Shown here piece after piece: positions 25,685 to 32,934 of a stretch of 32,934 bases of DNA. This stretch comes from Candidatus Enterococcus ferrettii (lineage in GTDB: Bacteria; Bacillota; Bacilli; Lactobacillales; Enterococcaceae): NCBI RefSeq assembly GCF_017377655.1, contig NZ_JAFREL010000090.1, forward strand, positions 1 to 32,934, given 5' to 3'. The notes under the pieces were generated by a model. The model ran no database searches and had not been told where the DNA came from. It worked only from the letters and a program-made list of their open reading frames with translations. Each line of letters starts with the position of its first letter. Positions within the stretch are counted from its first letter, which is position 1. The position numbers and the translations under genes are program-made.

Positions 25685-25713
25685 ATTCTATCTTTAGTAA
25701 AATGAGATTTCAA
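25685..25713 (-). promoter_or_regulatory. Sigma-A promoter for sstT
   Basis: On the reverse strand, -35 TTGAAA (25708-25713), a 17-base spacer and -10 TAGAAT (25685-25690) lie about 75 bases before the start. Confidence 0.75.
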
Positions 25714-25774
25714 GAAGAAATATAAGTTATCTTTCATTTGGCTTCAATTTATCAAAAAAAAGTATTATGAGCTT

Positions 25775-25819
25775 AAAAAAATACCACTATACTCATCAAT
25801 TAGTTTAATGAGCATAGTG
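25775..25819 (-). terminator. Terminator after gor
   Basis: On the reverse strand CACTATGCTCAT (25808-25819) pairs with ATGAGTATAGTG (25785-25796), with one G-U pair, and a T-run follows (A-run 25775-25781). Confidence 0.82.
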
Positions 25820-25847
25820 ACATTTTTATCATTATTAAAGCGTTCGA

Positions 25848-27197
25848 CTAACGCATCGTTACAAATTCTTCGCTGCCAGTAGGGTGGATAGCCACAGTAT
25901 TATCGAAATCCTTTTTAGTGGCACCCATTTTGATCGCTACTGCAAATCCCTGTAGCATTTCATCCACACCCATACCAATGCCATGCAAACCAATAATTCG
26001 CTCCTCTTCACCTAAGCAAATCAACTTCATATCGCACTTTTGCCGATAGTCACTTAGAGCAAAATACATTGGTGTAAAACGGGAATGGTAAATTTTGATA
26101 TCCTTTGAATCATACCGTTCGATTGCTTGTTCTTCAGACAAACCAATTGTTGCAATCGTTGGATGAGTAAAGATAACTGTTGGAATATTGTCATAATCCA
26201 GATACTCATCTTTCTTACCATTGAATAAACGTTCAGACAAACGTCGGCCTGCTGCAATCGCAACTGGCGTTAAATCAACCTTGCCGATCACATCTCCAAT
26301 GGCATAAATACCTTCAGCAGTCGTATTTTGATATTTATCTACGTTAACAAAGCCTTTTTCATTCAATTCAACAGTCGTATTTTCAATACCTAACTTGTCT
26401 GTATTAGGCTGACGACCTCCTGCAAAAATGACACAATCACCTGTTAACGTTTCACCATTCTCGAAATAGACCGTAAAATTGCCTTGCTCATCTTTTTCTA
26501 TCTTTTCAGCCACAAAATAAGGATGCAAGTCCATATTGTTATCGCGATAAATCTCCATTAAGTTCTCAGCCAGCATTTTGTCGAAAGTACGCAAGGGTTG
26601 ACCATAACGAAAAGCCCAATGAACTTTCGTGCCCATTCCCTGTAAAACACCACCCAATTCTGCTGCAATATAACCAGCACCTAGCATAATTGCTTCTCGC
26701 GGCTGTTTCTTCAAGGCAAAGAAACCATTGGAATCAATCGCTAGTTCACCACCAGGTATCTGCATTTGTGATGGTTGGCCACCTGTTGCAATCAAAATAT
26801 GTGGAGCAGTATATTCCAGATCATTTACTTCTACTACATGGTCTGATTTAAAAGCCGCGTAACCATGGATACGTTTGACATGATTGCTGTCTAATCCTCG
26901 ATTGTAAGCACCATGCAAGAATTCAATATATTTTTCTCGACGATCCACTAATTGTTCGAAATTGAAGTTTTTTACATCAACGGATATTCCATAGCTTTCA
27001 GCATCACGTTCAATCATTTCCAGCATAGAACTAGCTTGCCACATCACTTTCTTAGGGACACATCCCACATTCACACACGTTCCGCCAATTTCATGACCTT
27101 CAATCAGTAAAACCTTGGCGCCATGCATACCCGCACGATTTGCTGAAGCAATTCCGCCGCTTCCACCACCAATTACAATGTAATCATATTGTTCCAT
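25848..27197 (-). CDS. gor: Glutathione-disulfide reductase
   Basis: This 449-residue FAD/NADPH oxidoreductase has the dinucleotide motif GGGSGG near residues 10-15, the redox pair C41/C46 in [13 protein letters not shown], the NADPH-binding segment [14 protein letters not shown], and the C-terminal HPTGSEE with the catalytic base H438 and E443. The overall pattern matches glutathione reductase of Lactobacillales more than mercuric reductase or lipoamide dehydrogenase. Whether the cell makes glutathione or imports it cannot be told here. It lies 61 bases downstream of yrrO with no terminator between, so it may belong to the same transcript. AGGAGG precedes the ATG. Confidence 0.92.
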   Translation of the reverse strand: MEQYDYIVIGGGSGGIASANRAGMHGAKVLLIEGHEIGGTCVNVGCVPKKVMWQASSMLEMIERDAESYGISVDVKNFNFEQLVDRREKYIEFLHGAYNRGLDSNHVKRIHGYAAFKSDHVVEVNDLEYTAPHILIATGGQPSQMQIPGGELAIDSNGFFALKKQPREAIMLGAGYIAAELGGVLQGMGTKVHWAFRYGQPLRTFDKMLAENLMEIYRDNNMDLHPYFVAEKIEKDEQGNFTVYFENGETLTGDCVIFAGGRQPNTDKLGIENTTVELNEKGFVNVDKYQNTTAEGIYAIGDVIGKVDLTPVAIAAGRRLSERLFNGKKDEYLDYDNIPTVIFTHPTIATIGLSEEQAIERYDSKDIKIYHSRFTPMYFALSDYRQKCDMKLICLGEEERIIGLHGIGMGVDEMLQGFAVAIKMGATKKDFDNTVAIHPTGSEEFVTMR

Positions 27198-27258
27198 TAA
27201 TGTTCCTCCTAAACCAGACAGTCGCCCAGACCATCCTATACTTTGATATACTTGGGGG

Positions 27259-28500
27259 TTAATCTTTTTTCTTGCGAATCATATCACCGGCTTTTACCGG
27301 TTGTGCTACCGGCATCGTAAGAATCATCATCGGGTTCGGTGCTCGATCAATCGATTCACCCTCTTCATTTTTCATCTCATCCACAGTTTGGTGAAAATGT
27401 TGGAAGTTGGGCCCATAAAATTCGATCTCATCTCCTATACGGAAATGATTTCGTTGCCGAATAGTAGCTATTCCCGCTGCTTCATCATAACTTAGCACTT
27501 CGCCAATGAATTTATAAACCGGTATTTTGCGACGTGCACCAAATAATTGATCATTCTCAGTAGGTATATGATAATAGAAACCAGTAGATAATTCACGTTG
27601 TGCGACTTTCCACAACTCATCAATCCATTCCTGCTTGCAAATATAATTGTCTGGATCAGCCATGTAACTGTCAACTGCCGCTTTATAGACATTGGATACC
27701 GTTGATACATAGTGAATAGATTTCATGCGACCTTCAATTTTCAAGCTGTCTACACCATTTTCAATTAAATCAGGAATATGTTCAATCATTGACATATCTA
27801 CAGCACTCATTGAGAATTCTTCTGTCACATCGCCATTAGCCGTCAGGGAACGGTGCTCTTGAGCGTACGGTATATCAAAGAGTTCATATTTCCAGCGACA
27901 AGACTGTGAACAGCCTCCACGATTAGCATCTCTCATAGACATATGATTAGAAAGTGTACAACGACCAGAATAAGAAATACACATAGCCCCATGTACAAAG
28001 GCCTCAATTTGAATATCTGTATGTCGACGAATTTCCGCCAATTCATCCATGGATACTTCACGAGCTAATACCACCCGTTCCAATCCCTCTTCCTTCCAAA
28101 ACTCCAGCGTTTCATAATTGGTAGCTGAAGCTTGGGTTGATAGGTGAATTTCTAATCCAGGTGCCTCAGTCGAGCAAATTTCAATTAAGGCCGGATCTGA
28201 GATAATAACTGCTGATATTCCAATATCCCGTAATTTACGGAAAAAATCTCCCGCACCTTTCTCGTTGCCTTCATGGGTTACCATATTAGCTGCTACATAG
28301 ACCTTAGCATTATATTTTTTTGCAAAAGCAACGCCTTCTTCCATTTCCTCAAAAGAGAAGTTTCCAGCTCTTGAGCGCAATCCGTAAGCATCTCCGCCTA
28401 TGTATACCGCATCTGCTCCATAATGGATAGCAGTTTTTAATTTTTCTAATGTTCCGGCAGGTGCTAAAACCTCCGGACGTTTTAATTGTTTTTGTCCCAT
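27259..28500 (-). CDS. yrrO: U32-family tRNA hydroxylation protein (YrrO/TrhP type)
   Basis: The 413-residue protein opens with [29 protein letters not shown] and contains the U32 signature region [16 protein letters not shown] followed by GGCSQSCRW, whose cysteines probably bind an iron-sulfur cluster. These proteins were long annotated as peptidases, but in B. subtilis YrrN and YrrO act together in prephenate-dependent 5-hydroxylation of uridine 34 in certain tRNAs. yrrN lies 12 bases upstream, the same order as in B. subtilis. The yrrM (trmR) methyltransferase usually preceding them is not present here; clpC stands in that place. Confidence 0.9.
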   Translation of the reverse strand: MGQKQLKRPEVLAPAGTLEKLKTAIHYGADAVYIGGDAYGLRSRAGNFSFEEMEEGVAFAKKYNAKVYVAANMVTHEGNEKGAGDFFRKLRDIGISAVIISDPALIEICSTEAPGLEIHLSTQASATNYETLEFWKEEGLERVVLAREVSMDELAEIRRHTDIQIEAFVHGAMCISYSGRCTLSNHMSMRDANRGGCSQSCRWKYELFDIPYAQEHRSLTANGDVTEEFSMSAVDMSMIEHIPDLIENGVDSLKIEGRMKSIHYVSTVSNVYKAAVDSYMADPDNYICKQEWIDELWKVAQRELSTGFYYHIPTENDQLFGARRKIPVYKFIGEVLSYDEAAGIATIRQRNHFRIGDEIEFYGPNFQHFHQTVDEMKNEEGESIDRAPNPMMILTMPVAQPVKAGDMIRKKKD

Positions 28501-28512
28501 TGTTTTGCTCCT

Positions 28513-29433
28513 TTATTTAATCGCCTCTGGGTCTAAATGATAAAAACCTGTATCCAACCCACGTTCTGCTGGATGAAACTGCTGAATCGTTTCTTCCACT
28601 AATTTAGCTTGTTCCTCTGACCAATTTCCACCTTCCAGTGCTTCTTTGGCTGCAGCAAATAATTGAGCAACTTTTACAAAAGCTTCTCCTGGTGTAAATA
28701 ATCCATCCAGCTTCCAAGTAGTAAACCCTTGGGTATATAATTCACTCAATTCATTGATTAAATTAAGATCATTATCCGCAAAAATATGCGTGCCATGTTG
28801 ATCTTCATAAATTGAATAATGAGTATCTTCCTTCTTAGGCTCGGACAAAAATAACCCGCGTTTGCGGTCGATAGCTTCATCTTGTTCAGTATACTTAAAG
28901 TAATTTTTCAATAATGGCCGTTTAGACTGATGAATACACGTTGCACCATATACCAGTACCTCAACTGGAATGTTTACCTGCTGAGCCAAAACCTTCATTT
29001 CCTCAAATGGGACTTCTCGGGCCAACAATGCTCCAACTGCCCCCTTTTTCTGCCAAAAATTGATTTGCCGGGCATTAGTCACTAAAATCTCTGCATCATA
29101 AATAAATGGCAACGGATAATTTCCTTTACGCAATACCTGGATTACCCCTGTATCCCCAACAACAATCCGGTCCGGTTGACATTCCACTAGAAAATCTAAA
29201 TATTCTGGTACTTGTTTCATTTTATCCGGGTGCATGATAGCATTGAGTGCAATATTCACTTTTTTCCCATGCTGATGTGCATACTCAATCACTTCTTTTT
29301 GTTCCACTCGAGAGAAAGAAGCCGGCAAACGTAAACCAAACTCCTCTTCTCCTATATATAATGTATCAATTCCGACATTTAACAACGCTTTTGCCTGATC
29401 GATAGATTCTGCGGTAGCAATGATTTCAATCAT
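28513..29433 (-). CDS. yrrN: U32-family tRNA hydroxylation protein (YrrN/TrhP type)
   Basis: The 306-residue protein is a shorter paralog of the downstream YrrO. It begins MIEIIATAESIDQAKALLNVGIDTLYIGEEEFGLR and includes VLVYGATCIHQSKRPLL, where YrrO has [12 protein letters not shown]. It lacks the second cysteine set, as YrrN does, consistent with a two-protein complex in which YrrO carries the full cluster. It is needed with YrrO to make 5-hydroxyuridine in tRNA anticodons (established in B. subtilis). Its own promoter and AGGAGG site precede it; the clpC terminator separates it from clpC. Confidence 0.88.
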   Translation of the reverse strand: MIEIIATAESIDQAKALLNVGIDTLYIGEEEFGLRLPASFSRVEQKEVIEYAHQHGKKVNIALNAIMHPDKMKQVPEYLDFLVECQPDRIVVGDTGVIQVLRKGNYPLPFIYDAEILVTNARQINFWQKKGAVGALLAREVPFEEMKVLAQQVNIPVEVLVYGATCIHQSKRPLLKNYFKYTEQDEAIDRKRGLFLSEPKKEDTHYSIYEDQHGTHIFADNDLNLINELSELYTQGFTTWKLDGLFTPGEAFVKVAQLFAAAKEALEGGNWSEEQAKLVEETIQQFHPAERGLDTGFYHLDPEAIK

Positions 29434-29459
29434 TCTTTATCCTCCTTTATGACTGTTTC

Positions 29460-29488
29460 ATACTATCACAGCTCTAAGAAGTTTCCAA
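29460..29488 (-). promoter_or_regulatory. Sigma-A promoter for yrrN-yrrO(-gor)
   Basis: On the reverse strand, -35 TTGGAA (29483-29488), a 17-base spacer and -10 TAGTAT (29460-29465) lie about 27 bases before the yrrN start. Confidence 0.75.
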
Positions 29489-29498
29489 CCAGCTTTAG

Positions 29499-29535
29499 AA
29501 AAAAAGAAGCTCCCCTCCTAAGAGGAAAACTTCTT
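29499..29535 (-). terminator. Terminator after clpC
   Basis: On the reverse strand AAGAAG (29530-29535) pairs with CTTCTT (29504-29509), with inner CCTC/GAGG pairing, followed by a T-run (A-run 29499-29505). It starts 11 bases after the clpC stop. Confidence 0.75.
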
Positions 29536-29545
29536 AATATAACTA

Positions 29546-32044
29546 CTAAACTTCTTGGGGAATTTTGTCCTCTTTTGGTGCTCGAACGGTTAACGTTATC
29601 TTACCTTTACTGGCACCAATAGTAACCGCATCTCCCAATTGAATTTGACCAGAAAGCAACGCTTCTGCTAAACGATCTTCCACTTCTTTTTGTAACGCCC
29701 TTCTGATTGGACGTGCACCATATTCAGGATCAAATCCAACTTTCCCAATAACATCAAAGGCCGAAGCTGTAATCTTTACCTTAATCTCATGCTCAGTCAT
29801 ACGTTCCACAATCGAACGACTCATAATTTTCACAATTTCATGAATTTGTTCCTGATCCAATGACTGGAACACTACTGTTTCATCGATCCGGTTCAAGAAT
29901 TCAGGACGAAACGCTTTTTTTAACTCTTCCAAAATACGTTTCTCCATTGCATCATGATCTTTCGTAATATCCTTAACATTAAAGCCTACATTTTTTTCTT
30001 CGCGAATCTCGGTAGCACCAATGTTAGACGTCATGATTAAAATAGTATTACGGAAATCAACTTTACGTCCCTTAGAATCAGTTAAATGACCGTCATCCAA
30101 AACTTGCAGTAAAATATTGAATACATCCGGATGAGCTTTTTCAACTTCATCAAGCAAAATCACTGAATAAGGTTTCTGACGAATCTTTTCGGTCAATTGA
30201 CCACCTTCTTCATAGCCCACATATCCCGGAGGTGAGCCAATTAGTCGACTCGTACTGTATTTTTCCATAAACTCGGACATGTCGACCCGAATTAGCGCTT
30301 CCTCACTACCAAACATTGCCTCAGCCAAAGCTTTCGCTAATTCAGTTTTACCAACACCAGTAGGTCCCAAAAACATAAAAGAACCTATTGGGCGATTGGG
30401 ATCTTTTAATCCACTGCGAGCGCGACGAATTGCTCGAGAAATAGCTTTTACAGCGGTATCTTGTCCCACTACTCGTTTATGCAGTACATTTTCCAGATCG
30501 AGCAAACGCTGACTTTCTTTCTTCTCCAACTGTTGCAAAGGCACACCTGTCCATTGAGAAACGACCGACGCAACATCTTCATCTGTAACCCGATTAATGT
30601 AGCCATTCTCTTGTTTTGCTTCAGTAATAGCCGCACGTTCCAACTCTTGATTCAACTGTTTTTCTTTCATACGCAAACGAGCAGCAGATTCAAAGTCTTG
30701 ATTTTGAATTGCTTTTTCTTTCTCTTCAGTCAAATCGTAAATTTCTCGCTGTAATTCATCTAATTCCGAAATCTCATCCGTTGTATCTAACCGAACCTTC
30801 GCAGCGGATTCATCCATAAGATCAATCGCTTTGTCTGGCAGTTGACGTGAATTAATGTAACGAACAGATAGAGAAACTGCTGCATGTAAAGCTTCATCCG
30901 TAATTTCCACGCTGTGATGTTCTTCATAGCGTGGACGCAAACCTTTTAATATTTGCTCAGCTTCCTCAGGAGTAGGCTCATCAACTTGTACACGTGCAAA
31001 ACGCCGCTCCAAAGCAGAATCTTTTTCAATATATTTCTGATATTCATCAAGAGTCGTTGCGCCAATTGTTTGTAACTCGCCTCTTGCCAAAGCAGGTTTC
31101 AAGATATTCGAAGCATCAATTGCACCTTCTGCCCCACCAGCACCAATTAATGTATGCAACTCATCAATAAACAGAATAATTTTTCCATCATGATAAATTT
31201 CATCGATAACTTTTTTCAATCGGTCTTCAAACTCACCTCGATACTTCGTGCCAGCAACTAAAGCACCCATGTCCATCATCATTAAGCGTTTGCCTCGCAT
31301 ATCTTCTGGAACATCATTTGAAATAATTCGCTGTGCTAACCCTTCAACAATAGCAGTCTTACCTACACCTGGTTCCCCTACAAGTACAGGGTTATTTTTC
31401 GTTCTACGACTTAAAATTTGAACAACGCGGCGAACTTCACTTTCCCGGCCAACAACCGGATCTAATCTCTTTTCCCGAGCCAATTTAGTTAAGTCTCTGG
31501 CAAGACTGTCTAATGTTGGTGTACCTTGAGAAGTATTTTGCTGATTTTTTGCTACTGGCTTGCGGCGACCCATTCCTTGTTGATTCTGGGAAACATTCTC
31601 TGTTACTCCCATCTTTTTTAATAACAATTGCCGCATTTTAGGCAAACTCAAGCCCAAATTCACTAAAATATGCGAAGCAAGAATCTCATCATCTCTTAAT
31701 AATCCCAATAAAATATGTTCTGTTCCAACTAATTTCGCATTGAACCGTTTCGCTTCATCATCAGCAAAAATCAAAATTTGCTTTGCTCTTGGAGAGTAAG
31801 GCAGATAACTTCCTTCTGGATAAGTTTGCATAGAGCCATACCCAGTCATATGCTCAATTTCCTCACGAATATCATTTTCATTGGCATTCATCTGTCTTAA
31901 AGTTTTTCCAGCAATTCCTTGCTGCTCAATGACTAGAGCCAGCAATAAATGCTCCGAACCAACAGATCTATGCTTAAAGTATTTCGCTTCTTCTTGAGCA
32001 ATGGCTAAAACAGCCTTCGCTCGTTCTGTATATAGCTGATCCAT
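29546..32044 (-). CDS. clpC: ClpC AAA+ unfoldase
   Basis: The 832-residue protein has the double-repeat Clp N domain (about 1-150) and two AAA+ modules: Walker A GEPGVGKT (223-230) with Walker B ILFIDE (290-295), and Walker A GPTGVGKT (560-567). A UVR-like/M-domain coiled coil lies at about 429-465 ([12 protein letters not shown]...[11 protein letters not shown]). This marks ClpC rather than ClpB or ClpE. ClpC unfolds damaged and regulatory proteins and passes them to ClpP, normally with an adaptor such as MecA. It lies five bases downstream of ctsR and is under the same operator. Confidence 0.95.
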   Translation of the reverse strand: MDQLYTERAKAVLAIAQEEAKYFKHRSVGSEHLLLALVIEQQGIAGKTLRQMNANENDIREEIEHMTGYGSMQTYPEGSYLPYSPRAKQILIFADDEAKRFNAKLVGTEHILLGLLRDDEILASHILVNLGLSLPKMRQLLLKKMGVTENVSQNQQGMGRRKPVAKNQQNTSQGTPTLDSLARDLTKLAREKRLDPVVGRESEVRRVVQILSRRTKNNPVLVGEPGVGKTAIVEGLAQRIISNDVPEDMRGKRLMMMDMGALVAGTKYRGEFEDRLKKVIDEIYHDGKIILFIDELHTLIGAGGAEGAIDASNILKPALARGELQTIGATTLDEYQKYIEKDSALERRFARVQVDEPTPEEAEQILKGLRPRYEEHHSVEITDEALHAAVSLSVRYINSRQLPDKAIDLMDESAAKVRLDTTDEISELDELQREIYDLTEEKEKAIQNQDFESAARLRMKEKQLNQELERAAITEAKQENGYINRVTDEDVASVVSQWTGVPLQQLEKKESQRLLDLENVLHKRVVGQDTAVKAISRAIRRARSGLKDPNRPIGSFMFLGPTGVGKTELAKALAEAMFGSEEALIRVDMSEFMEKYSTSRLIGSPPGYVGYEEGGQLTEKIRQKPYSVILLDEVEKAHPDVFNILLQVLDDGHLTDSKGRKVDFRNTILIMTSNIGATEIREEKNVGFNVKDITKDHDAMEKRILEELKKAFRPEFLNRIDETVVFQSLDQEQIHEIVKIMSRSIVERMTEHEIKVKITASAFDVIGKVGFDPEYGARPIRRALQKEVEDRLAEALLSGQIQLGDAVTIGASKGKITLTVRAPKEDKIPQEV

Positions 32045-32049
32045 TTACC

Positions 32050-32514
32050 TCACTCCTTTTTCTCATAACTCAAACGTTCTAAAAATCCGTGCAAAACTCT
32101 GGCACGCAATCTATTTTCAATTTGACTAATCCCGAGAACGCTTTTGGATACTGCGCTCAACATTAAGTTTCCTTCATTCTCAGTAATAATTTGCTCTTCA
32201 AACAACTTCTGGATAATACCAAAAGCATTTGCCTCCGATATTTCTTTTCCAAATGAATCCATCAACTGTTCTAAAAAATAATGCTGATCAGAGATCTTAA
32301 CCTTGCTAATACGAATATAACCACCGCCACCACGCTTACTTTCCACTAGATAGCCACGCTGAAACGTAAATCGTGTATTGATCACATAATTGATTTGTGA
32401 TGGAACACAATTAAATAATTGTGCCATTTCCGCTCTTCTAATCTCAATGTTTTCATGGTTTTCCAATATTCCCTTAAGGTAGGACTCGATCAAATCAGAG
32501 GTGTTTCTACTCAT
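32050..32514 (-). CDS. ctsR: CtsR heat-shock repressor
   Basis: The 154-residue protein contains an N-terminal winged helix with the glycine-rich wing VESKRGGGGYIRI (residues about 57-69), which reads DNA in the minor groove and senses temperature in CtsR. It represses clp genes. The ATG has an AGGAGGG site. In Bacillus the operon is ctsR-mcsA-mcsB-clpC; here clpC follows ctsR directly, as in other Lactobacillales, so the McsB arginine-kinase route of inactivation is not encoded at this locus. A CtsR operator overlaps its promoter region, giving autoregulation. Confidence 0.94.
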   Translation of the reverse strand: MSRNTSDLIESYLKGILENHENIEIRRAEMAQLFNCVPSQINYVINTRFTFQRGYLVESKRGGGGYIRISKVKISDQHYFLEQLMDSFGKEISEANAFGIIQKLFEEQIITENEGNLMLSAVSKSVLGISQIENRLRARVLHGFLERLSYEKKE

Positions 32515-32526
32515 AAAATCCCTCCT

Positions 32527-32552
32527 ATTGACTAATACTGACCTTAATTATA
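32527..32552 (-). promoter_or_regulatory. CtsR operator and -10 box upstream of ctsR-clpC
   Basis: On the reverse strand GGTCAGT-ATT-AGTCAAT (32527-32543) is a tandem heptad repeat close to the CtsR consensus (GGTCAAA, three bases, GGTCAAA). A perfect -10 TATAAT lies at 32547-32552, just upstream of it, with a weak -35. The operator therefore covers the transcription start. Confidence 0.82.
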
Positions 32553-32613
32553 TCGAATTTAGGAAGCGAAAGAAAGAAGAAAGGTTCAACATTCGTCATA
32601 TTTAAAAAAGGAT

Positions 32614-32641
32614 AAAAAAAAAGAAGGTAAAATACCTTCTT
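32614..32641 (-). terminator. Terminator of the tRNA cluster
   Basis: On the reverse strand AAGAAGGTA (32633-32641) pairs with TACCTTCTT (32621-32629) around a 3-base loop, with a T-run (A-run 32614-32622) after it. It directly follows tRNA-Pro. Confidence 0.82.
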
Positions 32642-32644
32642 TTA

Positions 32645-32718
32645 TCGGGAAGACAGGATTCGAACCTGCGACCCCTTGGTCCCAAACCAAGTGCTCTACC
32701 AAGCTGAGCTACTTCCCG
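32645..32718 (-). tRNA. tRNA-Pro (anticodon TGG)
   Basis: A complete cloverleaf is read on the reverse strand: acceptor CGGGAAG/CTTCCCG, anticodon stem CTTGG/CCAAG around TTTGGGA with anticodon TGG, T-arm GGTTCGAATCC, discriminator A. No CCA is encoded. Confidence 0.96.
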
Positions 32719-32735
32719 AAAAACAAAAAAAACTA

Positions 32736-32809
32736 CGCGCCCAAGAGGAGTCGAACCCCTAACCTTTTGATCCGTAGTCAAACACTCTATCCAGTTGAGC
32801 TATGGGCGC
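32736..32809 (-). tRNA. tRNA-Arg (anticodon ACG)
   Basis: A complete cloverleaf is read on the reverse strand: acceptor GCGCCCA/TGGGCGC, anticodon stem TTTGA/TCAAA around CTACGGA with anticodon ACG (A34 normally edited to inosine), T-arm GGTTCGACTCC, discriminator G. Confidence 0.96.
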
Positions 32810-32824
32810 AAAATTCTATTTAAA

Positions 32825-32910
32825 TGCCGAGGACCGGAATCGAACCGGTACGGTAATCACTTACCGCAGGATTTTAAGTCCTGTGCGTCTGCCAGTTCCG
32901 CCACCCCGGC
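32825..32910 (-). tRNA. tRNA-Leu (anticodon TAA)
   Basis: The 86-base length reflects the long variable arm of class II tRNA-Leu. Acceptor GCCGGGG/CCTCGGC has one wobble. The anticodon stem CAGGA/TCCTG surrounds CTTAAAA with anticodon TAA, and the discriminator is A. More tRNA genes probably follow beyond the window. Confidence 0.96.
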
Positions 32911-32934
32911 GTCTTTTCCCCTGGTCTTCAGGAA

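Overview
The window looks like an Enterococcus (Lactobacillales) chromosome. RpoB and RpoC are close to enterococcal versions, rplM and rpsI form a pair, ctsR-clpC lacks mcsA/mcsB, and the promoters and SD sites are typical low-GC Firmicute ones. I cannot fix the species. An intact argG and argH pair is present.

Bases 1 to about 6,221 are the right-hand part of an AT-rich integrative element inserted at the 3' end of rpsI; its left end lies outside the window. From left to right it holds a decayed reverse-strand gene, a noncoding stretch rich in inverted repeats, and a tightly overlapping + strand operon (sigma-like HTH protein, 28-aa peptide, 104-aa protein, FtsK/HerA-type coupling ATPase, two-helix membrane protein). 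Next comes a hairpin with the pMV158-type nick sequence TACTACGAC in its loop, followed by a Rep_2-family rolling-circle initiator, an excisionase-like protein and a tyrosine integrase. This is the gene set of an integrative mobilizable element (IME) whose relaxase is probably a plasmid-type Rep protein.

Bases 6,222 to 12,500 are chromosomal housekeeping genes: rplM-rpsI with a probable L13 leader, argG, a multi-hairpin spacer ending in a strong terminator, argH, dps, a prepilin peptidase (comC) and msrA. Bases 12,500 to 20,123 are the rpoB-rpoC operon on the reverse strand with a long leader.

Bases 20,242 to 23,350 hold a substrate-binding lipoprotein/permease/ATPase ABC transporter of the TrpXYZ type. 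It is preceded by a strong promoter, a 20-codon leader peptide ending in a Tyr/Phe-rich stretch, and mutually exclusive hairpins that end in a terminator. This looks like a ribosome-mediated attenuator. birA follows.

Bases 24,378 to 32,934 run mostly on the reverse strand: sstT, gor, the tRNA-hydroxylation pair yrrO/yrrN, clpC, ctsR with a CtsR operator, and tRNA-Pro, tRNA-Arg and tRNA-Leu. The observations most worth following up are the Rep/dso-based IME, the argG-argH structured spacer and the aromatic-peptide attenuator.
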